Source: Pseudomonas cavernae
GTDB taxonomy: Bacteria; Pseudomonadota; Gammaproteobacteria; Pseudomonadales; Pseudomonadaceae
NCBI RefSeq assembly: GCF_003595175.1
Contig: NZ_CP032419.1
Location: 1,240,001 to 1,304,000 of the forward strand
Reading direction: 5' to 3'
DNA: 64,000 bases
Shown: positions 17,788 through 28,398 of the stretch, piece by piece
Numbering within the stretch: position 1 is the first letter of the stretch
Layout of the letters: the number at the start of each line of letters is the position of its first letter
The notes under the pieces: generated by a model
Told to the model about the DNA's origin: nothing
Seen by the model: the letters and a program-made list of their open reading frames with translations, nothing else
Databases searched by the model: none
Program-made: the position numbers and the translations under genes

Positions 17788-18795
17788 TCAATCCTTGCGG
17801 CGCTTGAGCTGGTCCTTCAGCTGGGTCGGCACCTGGCGGATGATCAGCATGTCGCGGGCCTCGTCGTACTCGATCTTCGAACCCAGCAGGTGCGATTCGA
17901 AGCTGATCGACAGGCCCTCGGCGCGGCCGGTGAAGCGGCGGAACTGGTTGAGGGTGCGCTTGTCCGGCGGGATTTCCGGCGACAGGCCGTAGTCCTTGTT
18001 GCGGATGTGCTCGTAGAAGGCCCGTGGCCGTTCTTCGTCGATCACCCCGGACAATTCCTCCAGGGTCATCGGTTCGCCGATCTTGGCCTGACTGCTGGCG
18101 TAGTCCACCAGCGCATCGGTTTTCGCCCGAGCCTGCTCTTCCGGCAGGTCCTCGCTCTCGACGAAGTCGCTGAAGGCCTTGAGCAGGGTGCGCGTCTCGC
18201 TCGGCGCATCCACGCCTTCCTGGCAGCCGATGAAGTCGCGGAAGTATTCCGAGACCTTCTTGCCGTTCTTGCCCTTGATGAAGGAGATGTACTGCTTGGA
18301 CTGCTGGTTGTTCTGCCACTCGGAAATATTGATCCGCGCCGCCAGGTGCAGCTGGCCGAGGTCCAGGTGTTTGGCCGGGGTGACGTCCAGCGCGTCGGTG
18401 ACCGCCACGCCTTCGCTGTGGTGCAGCAGGGCGATCGCCAGGTAGTCGGTCATGCCCTGCTGGTAATGGGCCAGCAGCACATGGCCGCCGGTGGACAGGT
18501 TGGACTCGTCCATCAGCTTCTGCAGGTGCTCGACCGCCTGGCGGCTGAAGGCGGTGAAGTCCTGACCGCCGTCGAGGTAGTGCTTCAGCCAGCCGCTGAA
18601 TGGGTAGGCGCCAGATTCGCCATGGAACAGGCCCCAGGCCTTGCCCTGCTTGGCGTTGTAGCTGTCGTTGAGGTCGGCCAGCAGGTTCTCGATGGCCTGC
18701 GAAGCGCCCAGCGCGGAGTCGCGGGCGTGCAGCACCGAGGGCGTGCCGTCGGGCTTCTTGTCGATCAGGTGGACGATGCAATGGCGGATCGGCAT
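17788..18795 (-). CDS. ndpA: Nucleoid-associated protein NdpA/YejK
   Basis: The product has 335 residues, close to the E. coli YejK length. Family features are the start [14 protein letters not shown], the central [14 protein letters not shown] block ([23 protein letters not shown]) and the [19 protein letters not shown] segment. NdpA is a cytoplasmic protein found associated with the nucleoid; its molecular role is not settled. It lies 36 bases downstream of the TAXI-protein gene on the same strand, and the first methionine is the only sensible start. Confidence 0.92.
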   Translation of the reverse strand: MPIRHCIVHLIDKKPDGTPSVLHARDSALGASQAIENLLADLNDSYNAKQGKAWGLFHGESGAYPFSGWLKHYLDGGQDFTAFSRQAVEHLQKLMDESNLSTGGHVLLAHYQQGMTDYLAIALLHHSEGVAVTDALDVTPAKHLDLGQLHLAARINISEWQNNQQSKQYISFIKGKNGKKVSEYFRDFIGCQEGVDAPSETRTLLKAFSDFVESEDLPEEQARAKTDALVDYASSQAKIGEPMTLEELSGVIDEERPRAFYEHIRNKDYGLSPEIPPDKRTLNQFRRFTGRAEGLSISFESHLLGSKIEYDEARDMLIIRQVPTQLKDQLKRRKD

Positions 18796-18831
18796 GGCGT
18801 TCTCGTGTCGAGGCTGGGCGAGGCGCGCAGT

Positions 18832-20175
18832 TTACCCGACCTCTCCTTGCCGAGTCGCCCGGCGCTGCTGCAACGCCTGCAGGCGCCCGATCACATAGCG
18901 CAGGTGCACGTGCAGCTCGTACAGCTCGTTGGAATAGGACAGCGGCACCTCGACCTTGGCCAGCTGGTCCTCCAGTTGCTCAAGGTGTTCGATCTCGGCG
19001 TCGAGCCGCTCCGGCAGGGTGCCGGCGTCCAGCTGGCGGTCGATGTCGCGCAGGTACTTGTACCAGCGGTAGATACGCGCGCGGATGCGCCAGCGGTACA
19101 GTGGGCCGATCAGCTTGAACAGCGGGAACATCAGCACCAGCAGCGGGATCAGCAGGATGATGTAGCGGTCGGCCAGCGAGGCGATGCGAAACGGCAGATA
19201 GCGTTGCAGCAGCGGCAGGCCGCTCTGGTAGTAGTGCTCGGCATCGCGCGACAGCGCGAAGGTGATCGGTTTGGCGGTGGGGAAGACGCCGGGCTTGTCG
19301 AGCAGGCTGCCGCTCTTCATCACCTCGCGCGTGGCTTCGAGGAACAGCGGCACCAGGGCCGGGTTGAAGTCATCGTTGATCACCAGGGTGGCGACCGGGG
19401 CGAGGGTGATGATGTCCCGTGGCGGGGCGTTCTGCGCCAGGTTGAGCAGGCCTTCGCTGACATTGACGCGGGTCAGGAACGGTAGGCGTGCCTCGTAGGC
19501 GGCGGCGCGGCGGAAGGTCGCCAGACTCAGGCCGGGATTGGCGGCGAGCTGCTGGACCAGCGCGTTCTCGGCCGGGGCGATGACAAACAGCGCGTCCAGC
19601 TCGCCGTTGCTTAGCGCGGTGGCCGCCGCGCTGCCGCCGACGCTCTGCCAGTTCGGCGGATACTGGGCTTCGGCGATGGCGTTGGCGTCGAGGACCGCCG
19701 CGGTCGCCGCCCGTGTGCCGCTACCCGGAGCGCCCAGCGCCAGGCGCAGGGGCAGCAGGTCGGCAATGCGGTCGAGTGGCAGTTCGCTGCGGTAGAACAG
19801 CCACAACGGCTCCTTGTACACCGCCCCGAGGCTTTGCAACTTGCGCCGCTCGCCAGTCGCCAACTGCTGCTCCAGACCGCTTTGGACCAGGGCGATCTGC
19901 ACCTCGGCATCCTTGGCCAGCAGGCGCTGCAGGTTGTCCCGCGAGCCGGCGCTGGGCACCAGGGTCAGCTCGAAGCCCTGCTTGGCCAACTCCGTTTTCA
20001 GTTTTTCGGCGAAGGCGATGTAGCCACCGCCCTGCGGTCCGGTGGCCATGCTCGCCTGCATGGCCGGCGGCGGCGCGACGAAATAGAACAGCGCGCCGAT
20101 CAACAGCGCAAAAACCGGAAGCAGCCAGAGGTTGGCCAGGAGGATGATTTTCAGGTCGCGGAGAATACGGCGCAT
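18832..20175 (-). CDS. TAXI-family solute-binding protein fused to a membrane anchor
   Basis: The product has 447 residues, with AAGGAAG before the ATG at 20175. Residues about 10-33 are an N-terminal membrane segment. Residues 40-310 form a periplasmic TAXI/NMT1-like binding domain (MATGPQGGGYIAFAEKLKTEL, GAPGSGTRAATAAVLDA). A second membrane segment (YIILLIPLLVLMFPLFKLIG) near residue 340 leads to a basic, coiled-coil-prone cytoplasmic tail of about 90 residues. TAXI proteins normally deliver solutes to TRAP permeases, but no permease gene is nearby and the C-terminal transmembrane and cytosolic part suggests a sensor or signalling role. It is followed by ndpA. Confidence 0.8.
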   Translation of the reverse strand: MRRILRDLKIILLANLWLLPVFALLIGALFYFVAPPPAMQASMATGPQGGGYIAFAEKLKTELAKQGFELTLVPSAGSRDNLQRLLAKDAEVQIALVQSGLEQQLATGERRKLQSLGAVYKEPLWLFYRSELPLDRIADLLPLRLALGAPGSGTRAATAAVLDANAIAEAQYPPNWQSVGGSAAATALSNGELDALFVIAPAENALVQQLAANPGLSLATFRRAAAYEARLPFLTRVNVSEGLLNLAQNAPPRDIITLAPVATLVINDDFNPALVPLFLEATREVMKSGSLLDKPGVFPTAKPITFALSRDAEHYYQSGLPLLQRYLPFRIASLADRYIILLIPLLVLMFPLFKLIGPLYRWRIRARIYRWYKYLRDIDRQLDAGTLPERLDAEIEHLEQLEDQLAKVEVPLSYSNELYELHVHLRYVIGRLQALQQRRATRQGEVG

Positions 20176-20256
20176 GGGGCTTCCTTGTCAGCGGATTCGC
20201 CCTCAAGGATAGAACCCAGGACCGGCTGAGGCACCCCCGTCCACTCCGAGACTAAT

Positions 20257-20307
20257 GCAGGGTGCGCCGTGTGCACCGTTTACCGGAGGGACGCACGGCG
20301 CCCCTAC
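20257..20307. repeat. REP-like double hairpin at the 3' end of the exporter gene
   Basis: Read on the minus strand: GTAG, stem GGGGCGCC.../..., a short spacer, and a second hairpin GGTGC/GCACC ending CTGC. It is a GC-rich variant of the family. The TAG stop of the exporter gene (20304-20306) is part of its GTAG foot. Confidence 0.5.
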
Positions 20308-21569
20308 GGGCGTTCTGCCACCACTCTGGCCTTCGGCGCGCGCCCCCAGTCGAGCAGCGCCAGCACGCCGAGCAGCCCGAGCGCATACAGCGCATCGCCG
20401 CCCAGCGCTATCAGCACCCCGGCGCAGAGCAGCGTGCTCAGGCCCGCCAGCCAGCGCCAGACGCCGCGCAGCAGGACACAGCCGGCGGCCATGCTGAGCA
20501 GGTAGATGACCACGAAGTTGCCATTGGCGTAGCGGATCAGGTGGTCCACCGAGAGATCCAGCAGCGCGGCGCCGGCGGCGCACAGGGCGCAGCTCAGCGC
20601 CACCAGCAGCAGGGCGCGGGCCGGCACGCCGTGGCGGTTGCGCTGCGCCAGCGGCGCCGGCAGTTTGCCCTCGTCGGCGAGGCTCCAGATCAGCCGGGCG
20701 AAACCCTGGATGTACACGTTCATCGAGGCGAAGCAGGCCAGGTAGCCGACCGTCGCCACCAGCCAGCGGGCCTGGTCGCCGAGCAGTAGGTCGAAGATCC
20801 GCGGCAGCGCGGTGGCGTCGGTGTTCACATCGCCGTAGCTGGCGAAGCTCAGCACCGCCACCGAACAGGCCCAGTACACCAGGCCGGCGAGCAGTACGCC
20901 GAGCAGCAGGGCGAGGGGGAAATCGCGCTGCGGGCGCTTGAACTCTTCGCCCAGGTGAGTGAAGGCCTCGATACCGACGAAGCACCAGAACATCACCCCC
21001 AGCGCCGCCGGCAGCAGGTGCCAGGAACCCTCGATCGGCGGCAGCAGCGGTTGGCTGGCCAGTGGCAGGTCGCCAACCCACCAGACCAGCGCGACGCTGG
21101 CGACGATCGCCACGGCGATCAGCCCCTGCACCAGGCCCGAGGCGCGCGCCGGGCGCTGGCCGAGCAGCAGGATGGCGCCGAGGGTGGCGAACTGGATGAT
21201 CAGCGCCTCGCCCCGGCCGATCTCGAATACCGCCTGCCAGAAGCCGGTGGCGATGTTCAGCGCGGCGGGCAGACCGACCGGCAGCACGGCGAGGAACAGG
21301 AAGGCGGTCAGTCGTTCGGCGCGGGCGCCGAAGGCCCGGCCGATCAGGTGTGGCGCGCCGCCAGCGTGGGGGTAATGGCGACCGAGCTGGGCGAAGGTGA
21401 AGGCCACCGGCAGCACCAGGCCGATGAGGATCAGCCAGGCCCACAGCGACGCCTCGCCGGCGGCGGTGGCGGCCAACGCCGGCACCACGAAGATGCCGGT
21501 GCCGAGCAGTGAGGTGCTCAGCAGGCCGATCCCCTGCAGCAGGCCAAGCTCCTGGTTTAGACGGCTCAT
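20304..21569 (-). CDS. yjeH: APC-superfamily amino-acid exporter (YjeH-like)
   Basis: The product has 421 residues from MSRLNQELGLLQGIGLLSTSLLG at 21569; longer frames reaching 22091 run into the divergent regulator and are rejected. About twelve membrane segments are visible. GTGIFVVPALAAT in segment 1 is the APC substrate-site glycine motif, and GVMFWCFVGIEAFTHLGEEF marks segment 6. The opening block matches E. coli YjeH, which exports L-methionine and branched-chain amino acids. A divergent Lrp-type regulator starts 130 bases away, suggesting amino-acid-responsive control. The stop codon lies in a REP-like hairpin. Confidence 0.82.
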   Translation of the reverse strand: MSRLNQELGLLQGIGLLSTSLLGTGIFVVPALAATAAGEASLWAWLILIGLVLPVAFTFAQLGRHYPHAGGAPHLIGRAFGARAERLTAFLFLAVLPVGLPAALNIATGFWQAVFEIGRGEALIIQFATLGAILLLGQRPARASGLVQGLIAVAIVASVALVWWVGDLPLASQPLLPPIEGSWHLLPAALGVMFWCFVGIEAFTHLGEEFKRPQRDFPLALLLGVLLAGLVYWACSVAVLSFASYGDVNTDATALPRIFDLLLGDQARWLVATVGYLACFASMNVYIQGFARLIWSLADEGKLPAPLAQRNRHGVPARALLLVALSCALCAAGAALLDLSVDHLIRYANGNFVVIYLLSMAAGCVLLRGVWRWLAGLSTLLCAGVLIALGGDALYALGLLGVLALLDWGRAPKARVVAERP

Positions 21570-21570
21570 G

Positions 21571-21587
21571 TTGTATGCTCGATGCAA
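21571..21587. promoter_or_regulatory. Candidate Lrp-type operator palindrome
   Basis: TTGTAT-N5-ATGCAA is an imperfect 17-base dyad (five of six pairs). It lies immediately before the exporter ATG, in the divergent region it shares with the Lrp-type gene. The position fits repression of the exporter; binding is inferred only. Confidence 0.35.
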
Positions 21588-21698
21588 TTTTCCGATTCCG
21601 CCATGGTAGGCGGCGCGCCCTTGTCTGGCAGCCGTCAAACCGTCGCCTTTGCCCGGCGAACTGGCGGAATTCACCTTATCCCTGTTTTTGAGAAGCCC

Positions 21699-22118
21699 GT
21701 GGACAAGTTCGACCGCCAGATCCTCGCCCTGCTGCGCGCCGATGCGCGTACTCCCGTCAGCCAGCTCGCCCGTGAAGTCAACCTGTCGCGTTCGGCCGTC
21801 AGCGAACGCGTTCGTCGCCTGGAAGCGGAGGGCGTGATCAAGGGCTACCACGCGCTGATCGCCGAGCCGGAAAACGGCGCGGTCAAGGCCTTCCTCGAGC
21901 TGTTCTACCAGGACAACCGCTGCCAGCAGTACGTCGAGCGCATGCGCGCCTTCGCCGAAGTCCGCCGCTGTTGCGGGATCAGCGGCGAGACCGACATGCT
22001 GGTCTACGTCGAGGCGCCGTCGATGGCGCGGCTCAGCGAGATCCGCGACGAGATCGAGCGCTACCCCGGCATGCAGCGGGTCAAGACCCATGTGGTGGTG
22101 CAGGAGTGGGCGATGTGA
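21699..22118 (+). CDS. Lrp/AsnC-family transcriptional regulator
   Basis: The product has 139 residues. The start is GTG at 21699 (VDKFDRQILALLRADARTP), preceded by AGAAG; the upstream frame lacks family similarity. An N-terminal helix-turn-helix (VSQLAREVNLSRSAVSERVRRLEAEGVI) is followed by a RAM ligand-binding domain ending VKTHVVVQEWAM. It is somewhat short but complete. Divergent orientation from the YjeH-like exporter suggests it controls that gene. Its stop codon overlaps the sbcD start (TGATG), so regulator and nuclease are translationally coupled. Confidence 0.88.
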   Translation: MDKFDRQILALLRADARTPVSQLAREVNLSRSAVSERVRRLEAEGVIKGYHALIAEPENGAVKAFLELFYQDNRCQQYVERMRAFAEVRRCCGISGETDMLVYVEAPSMARLSEIRDEIERYPGMQRVKTHVVVQEWAM

Positions 22119-23338
22119 TGCGCCTGCTGCATACCTCCGACTGGCACCTCGGCCAGCACTTCATGGGCAAGACCCGCCAGGCCGAGCACCAGGCCTTCCT
22201 CGCCTGGCTGCTCGCCCAGGTCCGTGAGCAGCAAGTGGATGCCGTGCTGGTCGCCGGCGATATCTTCGATACCGGTGCGCCGCCCAGTTATGCCCGCGAG
22301 CTGTACAACCATTTCGTCGTTGAACTGCACGCCATCGGCGCCGAACTGGTGGTGCTGGGCGGCAACCATGACTCGGTGGCCATGCTCGGTGAGAGCAAGA
22401 CCCTGCTGGCGCAGCTCAACACCCGGGTGATCCCCGGCGTCTGCGCCGAGCTGGTCGAGCAGCTGCTGGTCCTGCATCGCCGTGACGGTACGCCGGGCGC
22501 GGTGCTCTGCGGCATTCCCTTCATCCGCCCGCGTGACGTACTGCAGAGCCAGGCCGGGCAGAGCGCGCAGGACAAGCAGCAGTCCCTGCAGCAGGCGATC
22601 CAGCAGCACTACCAGCGCCTCTATCAACTGGCCGAGGCCAAGCGCGACGAGCTCGGCGGCCAGTTGCCGATCATCGCCACGGGCCATCTGACCACCGTCG
22701 GCGCCAGCGCCAGCGAGTCGGTGCGCGAGATCTATGTCGGCGCGCTGGAAGCCTTCCCCACCAATGCCTTCCCGCCGGCGGCCTATATCGCCCTTGGCCA
22801 TATCCACCGGCCGCAGAAGGTCGGCGGCCTGGAGCACATCCGCTACTGCGGTTCGCCGATTCCGCTGAGTTTCGACGAAGCCAGGCAGGGCAAGGAGGTG
22901 CTGCTGGTCGAGCTGGACGGTACCGGCCTGCGCGCGGTGACGGCGCTGCCGGTGCCGCGCTTCCAGCCCTTGTTGTCCGTGCGCGGCTCGTTGGTCGAAC
23001 TGGCGGCGCAGATCGCCGAGGCGGCCCAGCAGGGCAGTGCCGAGCTGCCGGTCTGGCTGGAAGTGCTGGTCAGCAGCGACGACTACCTCAGCGATCTGCA
23101 GGCGCGGCTGGCCAAGCTGAGCGAGGGCCTGCCGCTGGAAGTGCTGCGCATCCGCCGGGAGCGCGGTGCGGCCCAGGCCAGCCTGAGCGGCCAGGCCAAG
23201 GAGACGCTCGACGAGCTGAGCCCGGACGAGGTGTTTGTCCAGCGGCTGAGCAGCGAGGAGTTGGACCCAGAGTTGCAGAGCGATCTGCGCGGTCTCTATC
23301 GCCAGGTGGTCAGCGCCCTGCGGGAGGATCAGGCATGA
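22118..23338 (+). CDS. sbcD: DNA repair exonuclease SbcD
   Basis: This 406-residue Mre11-type phosphodiesterase is the nuclease of the SbcCD complex, which cleaves DNA hairpins and blocked ends. Metal-binding motifs are visible: [32 protein letters not shown] and ALGHIHRPQ. The C-terminal capping region is full length. Its ATG at 22118 overlaps the regulator's stop codon by one base, and its own stop codon overlaps sbcC by four (ATGA). The three genes should be one translational unit. Given the hairpin-forming repeats in this genome, SbcCD substrates are plentiful nearby, though that link is only suggestive. Confidence 0.94.
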   Translation: MRLLHTSDWHLGQHFMGKTRQAEHQAFLAWLLAQVREQQVDAVLVAGDIFDTGAPPSYARELYNHFVVELHAIGAELVVLGGNHDSVAMLGESKTLLAQLNTRVIPGVCAELVEQLLVLHRRDGTPGAVLCGIPFIRPRDVLQSQAGQSAQDKQQSLQQAIQQHYQRLYQLAEAKRDELGGQLPIIATGHLTTVGASASESVREIYVGALEAFPTNAFPPAAYIALGHIHRPQKVGGLEHIRYCGSPIPLSFDEARQGKEVLLVELDGTGLRAVTALPVPRFQPLLSVRGSLVELAAQIAEAAQQGSAELPVWLEVLVSSDDYLSDLQARLAKLSEGLPLEVLRIRRERGAAQASLSGQAKETLDELSPDEVFVQRLSSEELDPELQSDLRGLYRQVVSALREDQA

Positions 23339-26300
23339 AGATCCTCAGCCTGCGTCTGAAGAACCTCAACTCGCTGAAGGGTGAGTGGAAGGTCGACTTC
23401 GGCGCCGAGCCCTTCGCCGGCAACGGCCTGTTCGCCATCACCGGGCCCACCGGCGCCGGCAAGACCACCCTGCTGGACGCCATCTGCCTGGCGCTCTATC
23501 ACCGCACGCCGCGCATGAGCACGCTGTCGGCGAGCAGCAACGAGCTGATGACCCGGCACACCGCCGACTGCCTGGCCGAGGTCGAATTCGAGGTCAAGGG
23601 CGTGGCCTATCGCGCCTTCTGGAGCCAGCGCCGCGCCCGCGACAAGGCCGACGGCGCGCTGCAGGCGGCCAAGGTCGAGCTGGCCCGCGCCGATGGCGAG
23701 ATCCTCACCGACAAGATCGGCGACAAGCTCAAGCAGACCGAAGCGCTGACCGGCCTGGATTTCGAACGCTTCACCAAGTCCATGCTCCTCGCCCAGGGCG
23801 GCTTCGCCGCCTTCCTCGAGGCCAACGCCAACCAGCGCGCCGAACTGCTGGAGGAACTCACCGGCACCGAGATCTACGGGCAGATTTCCCAACGGGTGTT
23901 CGAGCAGACCCGCGAGGTGAAGGTCGCCCTCGACCAACTGCGCGCCAAGGCCGAAGGCGTCGAACTGCTTGGCGACGAACAGCGCGGCCTGCTGGACGCC
24001 GAGGTGTTGCAGCTGAGCAGCGAAGAACAGACCTTGCTGGCCCGACAGACCGGCCTGCAGGCGCAGCGCCAATGGCGGGAAGCACTGGCCCGGGTCGAGC
24101 AGCAACGCGATGCTGCGCAGCAACAGGTGCTGCAGGCGCAGCAGGCGCTGAGCGAGGCGCAGCCGCAGTTGGCGCAACTGGCGGCCAGCGAGCCGGCCGC
24201 GCGCCTACAGGCCAGCCATGCCGACTGGCAGGGCGCGCAGCAGAGCGTATGGCAGACCGAACAGGCACAGGCGCAGACCCTGGCGGAACAGCAGCAGGTC
24301 GCCGAGCAACTGGGCGCCAGCCACTGGCAGGCCAGTCAATTGAGTTGGCAGATCGCTGAAGACCAACGTGCGCAGCGCGAGCAATTGGCGCAGCAGTACC
24401 AGCAACTGCTCGCCGAACAGGCGGCCCATCCGCAGCGCAGCCAGCTCGGCGAACAGCTGGGCGTCTGGCAGGGCCAATTCAGTGCCCGCGAGCAATTGCA
24501 GGCGGAAATCGTCGCACTGAGCAGCCAACAACAGCACCTTGAACAGACCTTGCGCACACTGGCCGAGCAACTGCAGGGGCAAAGGGCAGCGCTGGCTGCC
24601 GGGCAGGAACGGCTGCGCGAGGCGCAAGGGAGCGAAACCGGGCTGGCCGGACAGATCGAGCAACTGCTCGGCGGCCAGGCCGAAAGCGCGCTGCGTGCCG
24701 AATGGCAGCTGCTGCATCAGCAGGCCAGCCAGTTGCAGCAGCTGCAGCAGATCGGCGCGGCGCGTCAGCAATTGGCGGCCGAGGCCACGCAATTGCAGGC
24801 TCGCCTGGCCGAACTGCAAGCCCAACTGGCCGATAAACAAGCGCAGCGCGAACGCCTGGTCGAGCAATTTCGCGAGCTGAAGCAGCAGATCGCCGACAAG
24901 GAAAAACTGCTCGAGCAGGAACAGCGCATCCAGGCCCTGGAGGCTTACCGGGCGCAGTTGCAAGCCGGTGAAGCCTGCCCGTTGTGCGGTTCCCATGAGC
25001 ATCCGGCGATCGCCGCTTACCAGGCGCTGGACGTTTCCGACACGCAAAAAGCCCTGAGCGCCAAGCGCGCCGAACAGGACGCCGTGCGCGAGCGTGGCGA
25101 GAAGCTGCGCGACGAGCTCACCGCCCTGACCGCTCAGCAAGATCAGCTGCAGCAGCAGTCGGCCCGCAACCAAGGCGAGCAGCAACAACAGGGCGAACGC
25201 TGGCAGCAGCTATGCCGCCAGTTGGATGTGCAGTTGAGCGATCTGTCGGCGCTGGCCGTTCGCCAACAGCAGCACGTCGCACAGGTGGGCGCGCTGGACG
25301 TCCGCCTGAACGAGCTGGAGCGCCTGAAAGGCGCCCTCGATGCCGCCCGCATCGAGCGCCAGGGGCTCGAACAGGCGCGCAGCCAGCTCGAACAGCAATG
25401 CGCGCTCATGCAGCAGGAACAGACCAGCCGCCAGGCTCAGCAGGGCGAGAACCAGCAGCGCCTGGAGCAGCTGCAGGTCCGCCAGCAGGAGCAGGAACAA
25501 CGGTTGCACGGTTCGCTGACCGTGCTGGGCTATCGCGTGCCGGACGACGGCGGTAGTTGGCTGGCCGAGCGGCAAGCCGAATGGCAGGCCTGGCAGCACG
25601 CCGAGCAACGTCAGCAACAGCTGGAGCGCCAGCTGTTGAGCCTCGACGCCACGCTGGCCAGCGCCGAACGCGATGCCGCGCACTGGCAGCAGCGCTGGTT
25701 GGCGCTGGGCCTTACCGAGCCGGCCGCGCTGCCCGCCAGTGCCGACCCCGGCGCGGCCCTGCAGCAGGCCGAAGCCAGCCTCAGCGCCGCGCACAATCGC
25801 GCCCAGGCGCTATTGGGCCGCCAGCAGTCGCTGGGCGAACAGCTCAGCCGGCAGCAGGCGCAGTTGCAGGCCAAGGCCGCGGCCTGGAACCAGGCACTGG
25901 CGAGCAGCCCGTTCGCCGACGAGGCGGAGTTCCGCGCGGCGCTGCTCAGCGAAGAACAGCGCAGTCATTTGCTGGCCTTGCGTAATCGCCTGGACAAAGC
26001 CCTGACCGAGGCCCAGGCCCTGCAGGCCGCCGCCGAGCAGAGTCTGGCGCAGTTGCTGGCCACGCCTCTCAGCGAGTCGAGCCGCGAGCAACTGGAGGAG
26101 CAGTGGCAGGCGCTCGGCGCCGAATTGCGCAGAGTCGGCCAGCGCCAGGGCGAGATCCGCGCCCAGTTGCGTGACGACGACGCGCGCCGGCAGGGCCAGC
26201 AGGCGCTGTTCGCCGCCATCGCCGCGCAACAGGGCGAGTACGATCTATGGCAGCGCCTCAACGGCCTGATCGGCTCGGCCGACGGTGCTAAGTACCGCAA

Positions 26301-26763
26301 GTTCGCCCAGGGCCTGACCCTCGATCACCTGATCTACCTGGCCAACCAGCAACTGCAGCGTCTGCACGGCCGTTACCAGCTGGCGCGCAAGGGCAGCGGC
26401 GAACTGGAGCTGGAAGTGGTGGATACTTGGCAGGCCGACGTCGCCCGCGACTGCCGCACTCTGTCCGGCGGTGAGAGCTTCCTGGTCAGCCTGGCGCTGG
26501 CACTGGCGCTGTCCGATCTGGTCAGCCACAAGACCAGCATCGACTCGCTATTCCTCGACGAAGGCTTCGGCACCCTGGACGGCGAAACCCTGGAAGTCGC
26601 CCTCGACGCCCTCGACGCGCTGAACGCCACGGGCAAGATGATCGGCGTGATCAGCCACGTCGAAGCCTTGAAGGAGCGCATCCCGGTGCAGCTCAAGGTG
26701 CACAAGGGCGTCGGCATGGGCTACAGCCGCCTGGATGGGTGCTTTGCCGTGGCCGGCGCGTAG
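23335..26763 (+). CDS. sbcC: DNA repair ATPase SbcC
   Basis: This 1142-residue Rad50-type SMC-like ATPase partners SbcD. The N-terminal Walker A is GPTGAGKTT near residue 39. Two very long Gln/Ala/Leu-rich coiled-coil arms flank the zinc hook, where CPLCG appears near residue 548. The ABC signature LSGGESF is near 1043 and Walker [13 protein letters not shown] near 1070. The length matches other Pseudomonas SbcC proteins. The high glutamine content of the arms gives long open antisense frames that are not genes. Confidence 0.94.
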   Translation: MKILSLRLKNLNSLKGEWKVDFGAEPFAGNGLFAITGPTGAGKTTLLDAICLALYHRTPRMSTLSASSNELMTRHTADCLAEVEFEVKGVAYRAFWSQRRARDKADGALQAAKVELARADGEILTDKIGDKLKQTEALTGLDFERFTKSMLLAQGGFAAFLEANANQRAELLEELTGTEIYGQISQRVFEQTREVKVALDQLRAKAEGVELLGDEQRGLLDAEVLQLSSEEQTLLARQTGLQAQRQWREALARVEQQRDAAQQQVLQAQQALSEAQPQLAQLAASEPAARLQASHADWQGAQQSVWQTEQAQAQTLAEQQQVAEQLGASHWQASQLSWQIAEDQRAQREQLAQQYQQLLAEQAAHPQRSQLGEQLGVWQGQFSAREQLQAEIVALSSQQQHLEQTLRTLAEQLQGQRAALAAGQERLREAQGSETGLAGQIEQLLGGQAESALRAEWQLLHQQASQLQQLQQIGAARQQLAAEATQLQARLAELQAQLADKQAQRERLVEQFRELKQQIADKEKLLEQEQRIQALEAYRAQLQAGEACPLCGSHEHPAIAAYQALDVSDTQKALSAKRAEQDAVRERGEKLRDELTALTAQQDQLQQQSARNQGEQQQQGERWQQLCRQLDVQLSDLSALAVRQQQHVAQVGALDVRLNELERLKGALDAARIERQGLEQARSQLEQQCALMQQEQTSRQAQQGENQQRLEQLQVRQQEQEQRLHGSLTVLGYRVPDDGGSWLAERQAEWQAWQHAEQRQQQLERQLLSLDATLASAERDAAHWQQRWLALGLTEPAALPASADPGAALQQAEASLSAAHNRAQALLGRQQSLGEQLSRQQAQLQAKAAAWNQALASSPFADEAEFRAALLSEEQRSHLLALRNRLDKALTEAQALQAAAEQSLAQLLATPLSESSREQLEEQWQALGAELRRVGQRQGEIRAQLRDDDARRQGQQALFAAIAAQQGEYDLWQRLNGLIGSADGAKYRKFAQGLTLDHLIYLANQQLQRLHGRYQLARKGSGELELEVVDTWQADVARDCRTLSGGESFLVSLALALALSDLVSHKTSIDSLFLDEGFGTLDGETLEVALDALDALNATGKMIGVISHVEALKERIPVQLKVHKGVGMGYSRLDGCFAVAGA

Positions 26764-26801
26764 ATTGATCGTGAACCCGCTCGAAACAGAGGAGGCCAAG
26801 C

Positions 26802-27344
26802 ATGCTGATCCGCGCACAAGACTCGACCCTGCTGCTCATCGACATTCAGGAACGCCTGTTCCCGGCGATTGAGGATGGCCCGGCCTTGGCCGAACACGCC
26901 GGCTGGCTGCTGCAGGTGGCGCAGCGGCTCGACGTGCCGGTGCTGGCCACCGAGCAGTACAGCAAGGGCTTGGGGCCGACCATTGCCGCGTTGCGCGAGC
27001 AGCTGGACGAGCCGGCCCTGATCGAGAAGATCCACTTTTCCGCGGCGCGTGAGAGCGAGCTGTTCCAGCGTCCCGGCGGCGATCGTCAGCAGTTCGTGGT
27101 CTGCGGCACCGAGGCGCATGTCTGCGTGCTGCAGACGGTGCTTGACCTGCTTGAACGTGGCCGCGAGGTATTCGTGGTGGCCGAGGCGGTCGGTTCGCGC
27201 CGCACCGAGGACAAGGCCCTGGCCCTGGAACGCATGCGCGCGGCGGGGGCGAGCATCGTCTCGCGCGAGATGGTCGCCTTCGAATGGCTGGAGCGCGCCG
27301 GCACCGAGTTGTTTCGCGAGATCAGCCGCGAATTTATCCGCTGA
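26802..27344 (+). CDS. Isochorismatase-family cysteine hydrolase
   Basis: The product has 180 residues; GAGGAGG lies just upstream of the ATG at 26802. The cysteine-hydrolase triad is present: Asp in LLLIDIQERL, Lys in IEKIHFSA and Cys in GTEAHVCVLQT, with the cis-peptide region CGTEAH before it. The family includes nicotinamidases and YcaC-like hydrolases; substrate cannot be deduced. It follows sbcC by 38 bases and could be cotranscribed, but no functional tie is evident. It converges with rlmF. Confidence 0.85.
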   Translation: MLIRAQDSTLLLIDIQERLFPAIEDGPALAEHAGWLLQVAQRLDVPVLATEQYSKGLGPTIAALREQLDEPALIEKIHFSAARESELFQRPGGDRQQFVVCGTEAHVCVLQTVLDLLERGREVFVVAEAVGSRRTEDKALALERMRAAGASIVSREMVAFEWLERAGTELFREISREFIR

Positions 27345-27352
27345 GCGAAAAC

Positions 27353-28336
27353 TCAGTTCCAGCGCTGCTTGCGCCAGGCGCGGCGCTGGTTCTTGTCGAG
27401 GAAGGTCCAGGCAATGAAACGGCTCTGTTTCTGCCCTTGGGCCATTTCGACCACGCGGATATCGCTGGCGCCCAGGGCCTGCAGGGCTTCGCGCATGGCC
27501 GGCAGGTTGCTGGCCTTGGACACCAGGGTGCTGAACCAGAACACCTGCTCGGCGAAGGCGACGCTTTCCGCGGCCATGCGTGCGATGAACGCGGCTTCCC
27601 CGCCCGTGCAATGCAGTTCGGCGCCCTGGCCGCCGAAGTTCAGCTGCGGCAGCTTGCGGCTCGGGTCGAGTTTGCCGAGGTTCTTCCACTTGCGCTGGCT
27701 GCCGCGCGAGGCTTCGTCCAAGGAGGCGTGGAACGGCGGGTTGCAGAGGGTGACGTCGAAGCGCTCATCGCTGCCGATCAGGCCCTGGAAGATGTGTTCG
27801 GGCTCGGTCTGGCGGCGCAGTTCGATGGCTCCGAGCGCCGGGTTGGCTAGCAGGATGGCGGCCGCCGAGGCCAGCGCGAGCGGGTCGATGTCCGCGCCGA
27901 CGAAGCGCCAGCCATAGTCGTGCTGGCCGATCAGCGGATAGATGCAGTTGGCGCCGACGCCGATATCCAGCGCATGGATGCCCGGCCCGCGCGGGATCAC
28001 GCCGTCATGGCTGGTGCCGAGCAGGTCGGCGAGGTAGTGCAGGTAATCGGCGCGCCCGGGAATCGGCGGGCACAGGTAGCCGGCGGGGATGTCCCAGTGG
28101 CGGATGCCATAGAACTGCTCGAGCAGCGCGCGGTTGAACACCTTGACCGCCTCCGGGTTGGCGAAGTCGATGCTCTGCTTGCCGTACGGATTGAGGATCA
28201 CGAACGCCGCCAGCTCCGGGCTGCCCTTGATCAGCTTGGGGAAGTCGTAGCGGCCCTGGTGGCGGTTGCGCGGATGCAGGACGGCCTTCTTCTCGGTCGC
28301 GCGCGGCGGAACTGGGCGGGGTGGTTGGTTACGCAT
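27353..28336 (-). CDS. rlmF: 23S rRNA (adenine(1618)-N(6))-methyltransferase RlmF
   Basis: This SAM-dependent methyltransferase modifies A1618 of 23S rRNA. From [12 protein letters not shown] (28336) it has 327 residues; an upstream ATG at 28375 is an alternative and neither has a clear ribosome site. Key features are the conserved [13 protein letters not shown] entry, the SAM-binding block [25 protein letters not shown], and the catalytic NPPF (CNPPFHAS) typical of N6-adenine methylases. The C-terminal RRAWRKQRW is also family-typical. The basic N-terminal tail varies between species. Confidence 0.92.
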   Translation of the reverse strand: MRNQPPRPVPPRATEKKAVLHPRNRHQGRYDFPKLIKGSPELAAFVILNPYGKQSIDFANPEAVKVFNRALLEQFYGIRHWDIPAGYLCPPIPGRADYLHYLADLLGTSHDGVIPRGPGIHALDIGVGANCIYPLIGQHDYGWRFVGADIDPLALASAAAILLANPALGAIELRRQTEPEHIFQGLIGSDERFDVTLCNPPFHASLDEASRGSQRKWKNLGKLDPSRKLPQLNFGGQGAELHCTGGEAAFIARMAAESVAFAEQVFWFSTLVSKASNLPAMREALQALGASDIRVVEMAQGQKQSRFIAWTFLDKNQRRAWRKQRWN

Positions 28337-28398
28337 GGCGACCGGATCCGGATTGGCTTCGAGGCAGGCGGGCATTATTCATAACACGCCGACTTTGG

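Noticed and set aside
20304..22091. Extension of the exporter gene to 22091
   Set aside because: The extra region is antisense to the Lrp-type gene, and family similarity begins at the ATG at 21569.
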